Positions 1 to 8,183 of a stretch of DNA of 39,545 bases are shown here, one piece after another. The notes beneath the pieces were generated by a model, which was not told the origin of the DNA, made no database searches, and worked only from the letters and a program-made list of their open reading frames with translations. This DNA comes from Chitinispirillum sp. GTDB taxonomy: Bacteria > Fibrobacterota > Chitinivibrionia > Chitinivibrionales > Chitinispirillaceae. The DNA lies in the NCBI GenBank assembly GCA_007115975.1, contig SKJJ01000082.1, forward strand, positions 1-39,545. Reading direction: 5' to 3'. Position numbers and translations under genes: made by a program. Position 1 is the stretch's first letter; the number at the start of each line of letters is the position of its first letter.

Positions 1-375
1 CATAAAGCAACTATAAATAGCATCTGATAAGTTTACAGCAGGACTTTATCACCTACCCTTAATTTTCAAGTACTTTAGTTTAGGAATAAAGCAAAATCAC
101 GAATCCTGTAGCAACTGGTTGTAAATCCATTCTCCACACGTTTCAAAAATAGAAACGAGCGGGTGTGTATTATGTATGCATCGAAACTGTTTTGTACGTG
201 ACTGGACCCGGGTAGTTTTTGTTTGATCAGTGCTGCCAATGTTTGCCCCCAATGGGGGTGCCGGGAAATTTCGGTGGCAGTCAGCACGGGGTTCAGGAAA
301 CCCCGTGGTTTGAAAATGTATCGCTCCTTCAGAACATTTAGGAAAAACCCAGCGTTCTCTATCAGGGAAGAGGAC
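1..375. other. intergenic region with clustered hairpins, no gene seen
   Basis: No open frame here has a credible start, ribosome-binding site or recognisable protein, so I see no gene. The right half is rich in dyads: CTGCCA at 233-238 can pair with TGGCAG at 275-280, CCCCC/GGGGG form a tight hairpin at 246-258, and a 9-bp perfect stem lies at 285-307. The region is downstream of the minus-strand operon that ends at 376 and may hold its transcript end, although no T-tract follows the hairpins on the minus strand. Confidence 0.5.
285..307. repeat. perfect 9-bp inverted repeat (hairpin)
   Basis: CACGGGGTT at 285-293 pairs perfectly with AACCCCGTG at 299-307 around a 5-nt loop. It lies 70-90 bp past the stop of the outer-membrane protein gene, so it may stabilise or end that transcript. 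It lacks the T-run of a classical intrinsic terminator on the minus strand. The CAC at 285-287 could instead pair with GTG at 230-232, so two alternative folds are possible. Confidence 0.5.
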
Positions 376-1698
376 CTAAAAATACCAGGTCGTTTTGAAA
401 AAAGCCATATAGCGCCCCATGTCAACATCGGTAAAAACCGTTTTATCTCCTGGCTCTTGAGTTTCCAGTCGAAAATCTCCATAGAACTCTGTACCACGCG
501 ATCCGGGAAAGAGCGATATTCCCATTCCAAGCTCAAAATCCTGAACAGCAGTGTAGATAATTTCCGGTATGAGTGCTGCACTATAATCGTTAAGGTTTAT
601 AATTGATGCTACGGTGAGCTGCACCTTGTCATCAAACAGAAATGAATTACCTACACATACCAGATAGTCCCGTGCAACAAGTCCCCCTGCAAGGCGCCTG
701 AAAAGATCGTAATTGTCGGGGTCTGATGCTCCCCGCCCGCGTCGGTGGTACTCAACAAGAAGGCTGAAGTTATCTCCTATGTCGTACTGAGTACCAATTG
801 CAGCATCGACCGAATGTGAAAACTTCCAGTTTGCATTGTCAATTTCAACAGAGGTTTCTCCATAGAGCATAAACGGGCCTGCAGAACCTGCGAACTCAGC
901 GATGACATAATCTTCAACCGAGAGTTGCTTCTGTAAAAATCCGGTTTGTTCGACCGCTCTGACAAAACCCACCCCCACATCCCAGGCATTGATAAAAGCG
1001 CGACCCCTGATACCAAAGGGTATATTTGCGGGTACTGAAATGTCTGTAATTGCAACTGCCTCCCGTGACCGGTCTTCAAAACCAACGTATCCATCGATTC
1101 CAAGGCTTGGACCTATGGTAAACGACGGAGCGATAGCGGTAATGCCCGGAGGCTCCACCCCGGTAAGCTCTGCAAGCGTCACCGGATTGGCCAGATCCGT
1201 TGGATTAAAGGCATAGGCTGTTCCCCAGGCAAGCGGCTGTCGTCCGATGCGCAGATCAACGGGGCCAAAAGAAGCTGATCCGTAAGCGTAATCAAAATCT
1301 ATTCTGCGATTAAAATCTATTCCGGCAAGCTGTGCCTGTGAAGACTCATTAAGCAGAGGTAAACCGGCAAGACTCATTCTGGTAAGGGGGTTGACAGCAC
1401 CCCTCATGTCCTGGTATTCGACCTCTGCTACAACCGACAGATTGGATGCAGGTTCAAATACTCCGCGAAGCCTTAGTTTACTCAATAGTCCAACATTGCC
1501 GTTTTGGTCCTCCTGCCACCTGGGCAGGACCGTGACTCCGGTCACCTCAAGGTAACCGGAGAGATCGAAAATTGAGCCATCACCCCAGGAACCCCACTCC
1601 TCTGCTGTGATGTTTATTGTAAAGAGCGTCGTAATTAGGGCGCCGATAAGCGCAGCTCGTTTGATGAAACGCAGTTTATGTGCGGTGGATATATTCAT
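376..1698 (-). CDS. putative outer-membrane beta-barrel protein (porin-like)
   Basis: The 440-residue protein starts with a basic stretch and a hydrophobic signal segment (about residues 9-31) ending near a TA-EEW cleavage site. The rest is made of short alternating strands rich in Gly, aromatic and acidic residues, and the chain ends in WYF, the C-terminal aromatic signature read by the BAM machinery. The strong AAAGGA site 8 nt upstream supports the start. It is the last gene of the run regulator, membrane protein, RND exporter, LolA-like protein, barrel, although 356 bp separate it from the LolA-like gene. By family logic it could be the outer-membrane acceptor or pore of that system. I cannot name its family; a DUF1302-like or alginate-export-like barrel is possible. 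The barrel call is firm, the role is inferred. Confidence 0.7.
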   Translation of the reverse strand: MNISTAHKLRFIKRAALIGALITTLFTINITAEEWGSWGDGSIFDLSGYLEVTGVTVLPRWQEDQNGNVGLLSKLRLRGVFEPASNLSVVAEVEYQDMRGAVNPLTRMSLAGLPLLNESSQAQLAGIDFNRRIDFDYAYGSASFGPVDLRIGRQPLAWGTAYAFNPTDLANPVTLAELTGVEPPGITAIAPSFTIGPSLGIDGYVGFEDRSREAVAITDISVPANIPFGIRGRAFINAWDVGVGFVRAVEQTGFLQKQLSVEDYVIAEFAGSAGPFMLYGETSVEIDNANWKFSHSVDAAIGTQYDIGDNFSLLVEYHRRGRGASDPDNYDLFRRLAGGLVARDYLVCVGNSFLFDDKVQLTVASIINLNDYSAALIPEIIYTAVQDFELGMGISLFPGSRGTEFYGDFRLETQEPGDKTVFTDVDMGRYMAFFKTTWYF

Positions 1699-1733
1699 TT
1701 ATTATTCCTTTCAGTTTTCAAATCTTTGGAATC

Positions 1734-1850
1734 TCATTCAGGATATCCAGCTGCCTTACTTAAATTGATCAGTGGTGTCACATCTTTAATCCTGTCAATC
1801 AACCATTCTGAATTAACTGTGCTGATTTCTATTCCGCTCTCCCTGAGCTC
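1734..1850 (-). pseudogene. possible C-terminal gene remnant
   Basis: This 38-codon open stretch is bounded by TAG at 1851-1853 and its own TGA at 1734-1736. Its translation has a natural-looking amphipathic composition (WLIDRIKDVTPLINLSK followed by AAGYPE) that is unlike a random frame, but it has no start codon with a ribosome-binding site. The palindromic element at 1855-1931 abuts it, so it might be the tail of a gene interrupted by that element. I do not recognise the family and chance remains a real alternative. Confidence 0.2.
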
Positions 1851-1854
1851 CTAG

Positions 1855-1897
1855 TCGAAGGGTTCCCCGTTTTTTGGCAGGCAAGGGAACACTTCGA
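1855..1897. repeat. interrupted inverted repeat, REP-like
   Basis: TCGAAG-G-GTTCCC (1855-1867) pairs with GGGAAC-A-CTTCGA (1885-1897): two perfect 6-bp arms separated by one G/A mismatch, with a 17-nt loop. With the neighbouring hairpin at 1913-1931 it forms a compact palindromic block between the LolA-like gene and the barrel gene. This arrangement resembles repetitive extragenic palindromes, but only one copy is visible in the window. Confidence 0.55.
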
Positions 1898-1912
1898 TAC
1901 GGCCAATCGGAA

Positions 1913-1931
1913 TCCCGACGTAAAGTCGGGA
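1913..1931. repeat. 7-bp hairpin
   Basis: TCCCGAC (1913-1919) and GTCGGGA (1925-1931) form a perfect stem with the 5-nt loop GTAAA. It is part of the palindromic block that starts at 1855. A role in differential mRNA stability between the upstream exporter genes and the downstream barrel gene is possible but only inferred. Confidence 0.5.
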
Positions 1932-2054
1932 CTCAGTGTGAGCGGACCGAGAACTGGTAGTTGCACACAGACGCTCCTTATGTTGGAGCCTATGCGCCGA
2001 GCGGAACTGAATGTGAACGGAAATACACATTTTATAGAACAGCCCGATCCATCC

Positions 2055-2816
2055 TCACCGAAAGAACCTATTGGGATGAAACAGATCATCATCAAGCGGA
2101 ACATCCCACTCAACTTCGTCCATGAGAATCTCGGTTCTGGAATTGTTCTTAATATTCCGCATAACAAGGTGAGTAGCCACATTGCGCCCGCTGATCTCCC
2201 GGATACGGGAAGCCTGGAGTTCCTTGGCCTTTTCACCGTTTTCATAATAGTAAATTTGAACGGGAATGTGCCTCTGCTTTTCAACATGAAACACCAGACG
2301 ACTGTAACGGCTGTTTTCGTCAACCGGCACTGCAGCAATTTTCCAGACTTCAGAAGTCTCACCTGTTATTTCAAAATCTCTATAGTCGGCCAGGAACCCG
2401 GATCCGCCCATATCCTCATAGGAGAAATCCCCTCCCACACCACCAACGGAACTGCCTCTGTCGGAGCTTCCGATGTTTCGCACCCGTCCGGTTGACGGAA
2501 AGAATACCCGTATTGCTCCGTCCAGGTCAAGCACCCGGAGTCCGCGAATATTTCGCGGACTTACAAATTCCAGATGAGAATCCTCAATGCCACGTGCATA
2601 GGAGAGCATACGGATTTCCCGGTCTGCTTCGGTTGCATCGAGGGTTCTGAAGATGCGCATGCTCATTCTGCTCCTTGCAGTTGAGGGAGAGCGCTGCTCA
2701 TCAACTTTACGCATGATCTGCTCGGCAGTGCTCTGTCCTCCATAAACCGTTCCACTGCCTGCGGCAAAAAGAACTGATAAGATACTTACAAGTGTGAATT
2801 TTTTAAAGGTACCCAT
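2055..2816 (-). CDS. outer membrane lipoprotein-sorting protein (LolA-like)
   Basis: This 253-residue exported protein has an N-terminal signal segment (about residues 5-26, ending near the GTVYGG stretch). The mature part matches the LolA-like 'outer membrane lipoprotein-sorting' family, with an alternating beta pattern and phrases such as IRVFFPSTGRVRNI and the terminal DDDLFHPNRFF, which resembles the usual end of this family. Such proteins carry a hydrophobic ligand through the periplasm. Its start codon overlaps the end of the RND exporter gene by 14 bp, so the two are translationally coupled and probably work together: the exporter extracts a lipid or lipoprotein and this protein carries it. 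The substrate cannot be read from the sequence. The family call is good; the pathway is inferred. Confidence 0.8.
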   Translation of the reverse strand: MGTFKKFTLVSILSVLFAAGSGTVYGGQSTAEQIMRKVDEQRSPSTARSRMSMRIFRTLDATEADREIRMLSYARGIEDSHLEFVSPRNIRGLRVLDLDGAIRVFFPSTGRVRNIGSSDRGSSVGGVGGDFSYEDMGGSGFLADYRDFEITGETSEVWKIAAVPVDENSRYSRLVFHVEKQRHIPVQIYYYENGEKAKELQASRIREISGRNVATHLVMRNIKNNSRTEILMDEVEWDVPLDDDLFHPNRFFR

Positions 2817-5598
2817 TAGTTATCTCCTTTTTTGACATTTTTCTTTTGTTTATAAGACTAAGCACTGCCGGCAATACGATTACGGTTGACAGGAAGCACG
2901 TTCCGATACCCACAAACAGTAACCATCCGATAGCTGCTATGGTAGCCATTTCACCTACAACCGCAAGGGAACCGAAACCAAGCATCGTAGTGACCGTTGT
3001 GAGAAGAACAGCTTTGCCGCTGTAACGGAGGGTTTTTGCAATATCACCATTTTCATGCTTGTACCTGTGAAGTATGTGCAGTGCGTCATCGGTTCCGATA
3101 CCAATAAGAAGCGGAAAAACCATTCCGGCAGTAAGGGCAAGCTGGGTGCCGGTAAGCGGCAACAGACCGAACATCCAAAGTATACCCAGAACAACCATTC
3201 CGAAAGCCATGAGAACGAAACCGAAATTTTTAAAGATCACAAAGAGAAGCACAAACACCGCTATAGCCACATAGATACCGGCTTTTGCTGCCTCGGTAAA
3301 GATCTCTTCTATAAAGGCAACATACACCGGAACGGAACCTGTAATACTTGGGTCGATACTGACCATTGCGTTATGATATTCCAGAATACTTTCATTGGAG
3401 AGCTGTGTTTCTGAAGTAGCAATGATAGTTGCCAGAAAAAATTCGCCATTTTGAGATACAAACTGTTCCCGCATGTCTTGTGGCAGATCATCGATTGTCG
3501 GAGCACGGTCGACGGTCATTCGGGCCTGCTGTTTTTCGACAGCCTGCGCAAATGCTGCATCAAGATATCCCAGATGCACTGCACCCTTCTGCGGATTGGC
3601 GGCTATCGCATCCATCGCAGTCTGGAAAACTTCTCTGCCGCGAGTTCCCACTTCCGCACCGATAATCTCACGTATCATCGCATCACGCCTGGCCACGATC
3701 ATGTTGTTCTCACCAAGGCCTGCAACTGCCAGGTCTCCGATTTCGATGACGTTCCATTCCAGACGCTGAATCTCTTCCAGAAGGCGCTCGACATCCGCGG
3801 CTGTTCGCTCCGTTACCACCCCTTTACTCCAGCTAAGCCCGCTTATATCATTTGCACCGTTTGGTCCTGCGCTGCCACCGGCTTTAATGAGCTGGAGGCG
3901 CTGCTGAATCTGGGCCTGTGGCGGAAGCATGTCTGCAACAGATGAGACCCTGCTCACATACCTGTTCTGACGGAACTGATCGGAAAAGTCCCGCAGCTCC
4001 TCAACACATCCATGCATGGCAAGTGAGACAAACGGAGATATCTTCATTTTTTCCATGATGACCCGCTGAGTCTGGGTGACGGGATGGGTCCGCGGGGAGT
4101 TGTTCATGGGATCATAATCAACTTCATTAAGAGGTATGACAAATAGTGAAAGAGCTGTCAGAAGTATCGCAGCAACTATAGCTATGTAGGGGTGATTCTG
4201 AATGTGACGACCGATGCCGGCCATAAAGTTGAAATTGATCATGGGGCGCCATGCTCTCTTTTTCAGTTCACCCTTTCCTCCGAAAATGACAATGAGCGCA
4301 GGCAGAAGGGTCAGCATTGTGAAAAGAGTGATCAACACTCCCATACCGGCAACAAATCCAAATTCACTCACCGTAGGAGCACTGGAGAGAGCGAGCGCGA
4401 AAAATGCACATGCAGTGGTTATTCCCCCAAGCATAATGGGTGTTCCGCCTGCTATCATTGTATGACGGATGGCCTCTTTGGGCTCCATGCCCCTGAGTCT
4501 GAAGTCGTCATAGTTGCTTACCCAGTGAATACCAAAGTCGATACCCAGTCCAAGCAGTATGACTGCAAAGATAGAGGTGATAAGCGAGATGTGGCCGATT
4601 GTCAGTGCGATTGCACCGGTTGTTATGATAATTCCAATTACAAGAACCAGTATCGCCATCATTATTTTGCGCAAACTGGTAAATGAGAAGAAAAACAGTA
4701 TGGCGATAAAAATAAGGGCAAAAAGGGTTGGAACCATTGTGTCTGAACCCACACCCTGATGGCGTGCGTAAACCCAGGGAATCTCTCCGCCCTGACGTAT
4801 GGAAACACCGGCAAACTCCTGCTCCACCTCATCTATTATCCCGTAAATACTTTCCACTGAATAGTAGATGGCTTCAATATCGGTGTCGGCAAATGACGGA
4901 AAGAAGCTGAGCATCAGCATGTCCTGATCAGGGGACCAGCTGTATTGGTCGCCAAGAAAAACACTTTCAATTACTTCCTGAGCCCACAGCTCTGCACTGT
5001 CTGCCGAAACTGAAGGATCTTCTGCTGTAAGCGAGTTCTGGAGAACGAGTGCAAGCCGTTCCAAACCGGCAAGCATGGAAAGACCGTTCCACTCGTCCTG
5101 GTTTGTACTGAACTCATCATCATTGGTCACTACAGATTCTATTCTGTCATTGAGCGAAGTGAGAAAGCCAAGAAGTGTACGCTGTTCAAGCATCTTCTGA
5201 ATGTCCCTGACATCCTGCGGGTCATCTGCAAGCATAAGGCCCCAGGTGAGCGGATAATCTACTTCCCGCCTGAGATTTATTGCCCTGAACCTGGAGCTGA
5301 GTTCCTGGTCAGCCCGCACACGGTCAACAACAGCGTGTGCTGCAGCGATCATTGTGCTGCGGTCTGTACCCTCAACGGTAACAACAAGCGAAGTTGTTGA
5401 TCCGAACTGATCACTTACTTCAAAAAAGCGCTGAGCGGTCAGGTTGTCCTCTGAGAGAAGGTCTCCAGGCTCAATAACAACGTCAAGTGTACCGCTTAAC
5501 ATAACCCCTGCAATGGTAAGCAGACCAAAAACGGCCACTACATACCACCTGCGTCTGATAATTAAATCTGCAATCCAGGCTGTAATTTTTTTCTCCAT
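2803..5598 (-). CDS. MMPL/RND-superfamily exporter
   Basis: The 931-residue inner-membrane protein has the two-fold RND plan: a TM helix at about 18-35, a large periplasmic loop, a bundle of about five helices at 285-440, a further helix near 470-490, a second periplasmic loop, and a final bundle at about 775-920. Each half has the glycine/acid helix typical of proton-coupled MMPL proteins: GLGIDFGIHW in the first and GIGTDDALHI in the second. The length suits HpnN/MMPL-type lipid exporters rather than the roughly 1,000-residue AcrB pumps, and no membrane-fusion protein or TolC is adjacent. The coupled LolA-like gene and the downstream barrel suggest export of a hydrophobic envelope component. 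Drug efflux is an alternative. Family certain, substrate unknown. Confidence 0.9.
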   Translation of the reverse strand: MEKKITAWIADLIIRRRWYVVAVFGLLTIAGVMLSGTLDVVIEPGDLLSEDNLTAQRFFEVSDQFGSTTSLVVTVEGTDRSTMIAAAHAVVDRVRADQELSSRFRAINLRREVDYPLTWGLMLADDPQDVRDIQKMLEQRTLLGFLTSLNDRIESVVTNDDEFSTNQDEWNGLSMLAGLERLALVLQNSLTAEDPSVSADSAELWAQEVIESVFLGDQYSWSPDQDMLMLSFFPSFADTDIEAIYYSVESIYGIIDEVEQEFAGVSIRQGGEIPWVYARHQGVGSDTMVPTLFALIFIAILFFFSFTSLRKIMMAILVLVIGIIITTGAIALTIGHISLITSIFAVILLGLGIDFGIHWVSNYDDFRLRGMEPKEAIRHTMIAGGTPIMLGGITTACAFFALALSSAPTVSEFGFVAGMGVLITLFTMLTLLPALIVIFGGKGELKKRAWRPMINFNFMAGIGRHIQNHPYIAIVAAILLTALSLFVIPLNEVDYDPMNNSPRTHPVTQTQRVIMEKMKISPFVSLAMHGCVEELRDFSDQFRQNRYVSRVSSVADMLPPQAQIQQRLQLIKAGGSAGPNGANDISGLSWSKGVVTERTAADVERLLEEIQRLEWNVIEIGDLAVAGLGENNMIVARRDAMIREIIGAEVGTRGREVFQTAMDAIAANPQKGAVHLGYLDAAFAQAVEKQQARMTVDRAPTIDDLPQDMREQFVSQNGEFFLATIIATSETQLSNESILEYHNAMVSIDPSITGSVPVYVAFIEEIFTEAAKAGIYVAIAVFVLLFVIFKNFGFVLMAFGMVVLGILWMFGLLPLTGTQLALTAGMVFPLLIGIGTDDALHILHRYKHENGDIAKTLRYSGKAVLLTTVTTMLGFGSLAVVGEMATIAAIGWLLFVGIGTCFLSTVIVLPAVLSLINKRKMSKKEITNGYL

Positions 5599-5720
5599 GA
5601 CTTTTCCTTTTTTTCCGAAATAGTGTTAATTTTACGTGTGCACTTTATTGGTTCGATTAAGTGTCCGGGGGCAGAATGCTGTGCCAGCAGCTTCTGTCCT
5701 TTTTCTATTACTGGCGAAGT

Positions 5721-5741
5721 TTAGTCTTTTTCTTTGTTCAT
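5721..5741 (-). CDS. possible 6-residue leader peptide upstream of the exporter
   Basis: A very strong ribosome-binding sequence (AAAAGGAGGG, 5751-5760) precedes an ATG at 5741 that opens a six-codon frame (MNKEKD) ending in TAA, between the regulator gene and the exporter gene. Strong binding sites rarely sit in spacers without purpose, so a translated leader that influences exporter expression is conceivable. The spacing to the ATG is a little long (about 11 nt). The site could also be a fortuitous purine run. Confidence 0.2.
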   Translation of the reverse strand: MNKEKD

Positions 5742-5784
5742 CTTCCGGTCCCCTCCTTTTTTTTGTTGACAGATATGGTCGTGT

Positions 5785-6111
5785 TCAACCATTTGGTTTT
5801 TTCATTGTTTTTATCAGCTGCTCCATCCCTTCGAGGTATTTGTCAAGAGCAGTTGTACCCTTTTTTGTTATCCTCACCGAAGTCTGGGGCTTGTTGCAAA
5901 CAAATTTTTTCTCTATCTTCAGGTAACCGGCTTTTTCAAGAGTTTTGAGCTGAACGGAAAGATTCCCCGCACTGAGCTCAAGACTGCTCCTGATACTGGT
6001 AAAAAGCACAGCATCCTCTTCGCTGCTTGCCACAAAGGTCAGGATTAAAAGCCTTACCCTTTCGTGGATCACCTTGTCGGTTAGTATATCGGTATAATCT
6101 CTTTGTTCCAC
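5785..6111 (-). CDS. winged-helix transcriptional regulator
   Basis: I place the start at the GTG at 6111, which sits 7 nt after an AGAGGAG site and 4 nt past the stop of the upstream membrane-protein gene; this gives 108 residues. The fold is a MarR/ArsR-like 'winged helix DNA-binding domain': a helix with the ERVRLLIL motif, then a recognition helix in SAGNLSVQLKTLEKAGYL, then a wing with VRITKKG. Such small regulators often control the operon they belong to, here probably the exporter, LolA-like and barrel genes. It carries no obvious ligand-binding domain. An upstream start at 6174 is possible but would overlap the preceding gene with low-complexity sequence. Confidence 0.8.
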   Translation of the reverse strand: MEQRDYTDILTDKVIHERVRLLILTFVASSEEDAVLFTSIRSSLELSAGNLSVQLKTLEKAGYLKIEKKFVCNKPQTSVRITKKGTTALDKYLEGMEQLIKTMKKPNG

Positions 6112-6115
6112 GTTA

Positions 6116-6799
6116 CTACTCCTCTGAGGTTGGAGTGCTGCTGGGCTGTGCAAAGAGAAGCGAGTAGCCGGCAAGAATAAGGAAGCCGGTAGAAATGGTC
6201 ATTACAGCTCCAACACGGGGGCCGACTTGTGGCAGTAAACAGACGGCACAACCAGAGACGACCTGCCAGATGCCGGAGACCAGAAAATCAGGTACATTCA
6301 GAAGCACATAGTAGACTATGAGCAGTACTCCTATACCAACCGATACTATCGGCACCCACAGATATCCGTGTCCCTGCAGGTATGCTGCAGTGGTGAAAAA
6401 AAGAATCAGTACAGTAAACAGAATGGGAAGAGCGATCACTCTGTTGGTGTAGATCTCTGTGATGATCTTATCAAAACTAGCCGATGAATCGATCTCCTTG
6501 GCTCCCCGGATGATGTCTCTCTGTTTGATCAGCTGCAAGGCGACAACTGATAGTGCAATTGCGCCAAAGAACGTGTAACGTATAGTGTTGGATGCACCTG
6601 CAAATGATCCATAGCGTGACTCGATGAAATAGTGTATAACAGAAAAAAGGATCACGGTGAGCGCACAGAGCACAACAGTAAGCCTGACATAGTGAGAGAT
6701 TGCGAGCTGGTTAATGAGTTTGCTGTTTTTCTGAATAGCTTTTCTGAGGTAACTGATATCACTGAACAGCTCTTCAATTTTTTTTTCGGACTCAAGCAC
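6116..6799 (-). CDS. integral membrane protein, six TM helices
   Basis: This 227-residue protein starts with GTG at 6799 behind a perfect AAGGAGG site. Residues 1-35 are hydrophilic and helical (possible coiled coil). Six hydrophobic segments follow at about 39-59, 74-92, 120-143, 148-168, 173-192 and 197-217. I recognise no enzyme motif. It is the first gene of the regulator/exporter operon and is almost directly joined to the winged-helix gene, so a sensor or anti-regulator pairing with that protein is plausible, but this is inference from position only. Confidence 0.75.
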   Translation of the reverse strand: MLESEKKIEELFSDISYLRKAIQKNSKLINQLAISHYVRLTVVLCALTVILFSVIHYFIESRYGSFAGASNTIRYTFFGAIALSVVALQLIKQRDIIRGAKEIDSSASFDKIITEIYTNRVIALPILFTVLILFFTTAAYLQGHGYLWVPIVSVGIGVLLIVYYVLLNVPDFLVSGIWQVVSGCAVCLLPQVGPRVGAVMTISTGFLILAGYSLLFAQPSSTPTSEE

Positions 6800-6829
6800 C
6801 GTGTGCCTCCTTGAGATGGTTTGGTTGAA

Positions 6830-6858
6830 ATTACAGGCCTGCTTTCAGTTGCTTTCAA
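6830..6858 (-). promoter_or_regulatory. sigma-70-like promoter of the exporter operon
   Basis: On the minus strand TTGAAA (6853-6858) and TGTAAT (6830-6835) are separated by exactly 17 bp. The predicted transcript start is about 24 nt before the GTG of the membrane-protein gene, and the AAGGAGG site lies in between. A GCTTTCA direct repeat (6841-6847 and 6851-6857) overlaps the -35 element and could be an operator. Confidence 0.5.
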
Positions 6859-7367
6859 ACTACTTTATGATATAAACCTGTTTTAAATCCAAGCATAAAT
6901 TGTGCCGGATTCACCAGGGCTGCTGTAAGTGGTTGATTTTAAATGGTGTATTGGTTTTGTGGGATGAGATGCTCTTTGTTGCAGGGGTGTGAGAAAAAGA
7001 AACATCGCATTAAACATACCAGCTCAAAAAAAATGCCCCACCTTCGCCCCCATAGGTTTTATTTTCACCCCCCTCTGCGGCAGAATTGAACGCCTCAATC
7101 CATACAGCCAAATAGCCTCCCGGTCGTCCGGCACTTCTTAAACCGGAGAATACCAGATGACACCAATGCATTAATCGAACCATTAGGTCATATGCCCTTT
7201 AGGAGAACCGTGCGGAGATCGGCAGTTGGCTATTAAAGCTGGAAGGTTCCGGCAAGAGTGTTATATATTAGTATATTAGATTATTGGGTAGAGTTAGATA
7301 AAACCAGAGCGTTTTTTTCACTCCGCTGCGTCTCAGTATAGGGCACAATCATAACAAAGGAAACAGT
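6859..7367. other. intergenic spacer, no gene seen
   Basis: About 500 bp between the divergent exporter operon and the lipoprotein gene. I find no supported reading frame or RNA gene. An AT-rich stretch at 7258-7285 may carry promoter elements for the lipoprotein gene, but no clean -35/-10 pair stands out. An AAAGGAAACAG ribosome-binding site lies just before the ATG at 7368. Confidence 0.4.
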
Positions 7368-8072
7368 ATGTCCATTAAAAAACTGGCTGTAACACTGTTT
7401 ATATCCACTCTGCTTTTAACGGTAAGTTGTGAATTTTTAGATCTGCTTATCGAAGACCCTGAAAACCCTCCCACAAGATCCAGGATGCTTGGTACATGGC
7501 AACTGGTGGAAGCTTATACCGAAGATGGCGATACAATTCCAAACAATCTCTGTTTTCCCATCACTGCATTCCATTTTAAAAATGACGACAACCTTGCATC
7601 AACAGCAGGCCCCATGACAACACACATTGTCTATGGACCTGGCCGGTATGCGAACGTAGCATCAATTATCGACCAATTTTTTGATTATGCAAGTTTTAGC
7701 CCCACTGCTGGTGACTGGTTTATCGGTGGAGGAGATACTGATCGATTTACTCTTGAGATGAGATTGCGGGGTCTTCCTGGTCAGGGTGCATTTACTGATC
7801 TGTTAGGACTTCTTGGCATCGGCAACGATCACCTCCATATGGTTATTTATCACAAGTTTTTTGATGTAAGGGTAACATTTCATCCGCAGAATGACAGAAT
7901 CATGTATTGGGATATTGACCACCTAACCACTGCCCAGTACAATAGCAGAGACCACAGGGGCGAACCCGTACTCTGGAGAGGTGTATCGGCAGAGAATTTC
8001 TCCAGGGGTACTTTTGTTTTCGAAAAACGTTCCTATGACCTTGAAGAGCTGGTTAAAAGAGCACTTGAGTAA
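7368..8072 (+). CDS. hypothetical lipoprotein, lipocalin-like N-terminus
   Basis: The 234-residue protein has a type II signal: a basic N-terminus, a hydrophobic core and a lipobox LTVSC with the lipidated Cys at residue 21. After a short acidic linker comes a MLGTWQLVEAY stretch, the 'GxW' opening typical of lipocalin-like domains, followed by a beta-rich region with ITAFHFKNDD. This suggests a small barrel that binds a hydrophobic ligand or a bacterial lipocalin-like domain. The C-terminal third ends in a charged helix. There is no functional neighbour on the same strand, and it is transcribed alone. The lipoprotein call is strong; the lipocalin-like fold is tentative. Confidence 0.7.
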   Translation: MSIKKLAVTLFISTLLLTVSCEFLDLLIEDPENPPTRSRMLGTWQLVEAYTEDGDTIPNNLCFPITAFHFKNDDNLASTAGPMTTHIVYGPGRYANVASIIDQFFDYASFSPTAGDWFIGGGDTDRFTLEMRLRGLPGQGAFTDLLGLLGIGNDHLHMVIYHKFFDVRVTFHPQNDRIMYWDIDHLTTAQYNSRDHRGEPVLWRGVSAENFSRGTFVFEKRSYDLEELVKRALE

Positions 8073-8183
8073 AGACGGATCAGACTGATTGCCATCAGCA
8101 CAAGGCATTGACCATTAACAGATTACAGCGAAAAAAGCATTTTGCGCCCTTGAGGTCCGACGCCACTGTACCACCTCCAGCAC

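Noticed and set aside
223-606. Plus-strand open frame of 127 codons over the end of the barrel gene
   Set aside because: It overlaps the real minus-strand gene antisense, has no ribosome-binding site and no protein-like pattern.
1829-2362. Minus-strand frame of 177 codons beside the LolA-like gene
   Set aside because: It lies in a different frame of that gene and reads through the palindromic block; the composition is Ser/Arg-rich and not conserved-looking.
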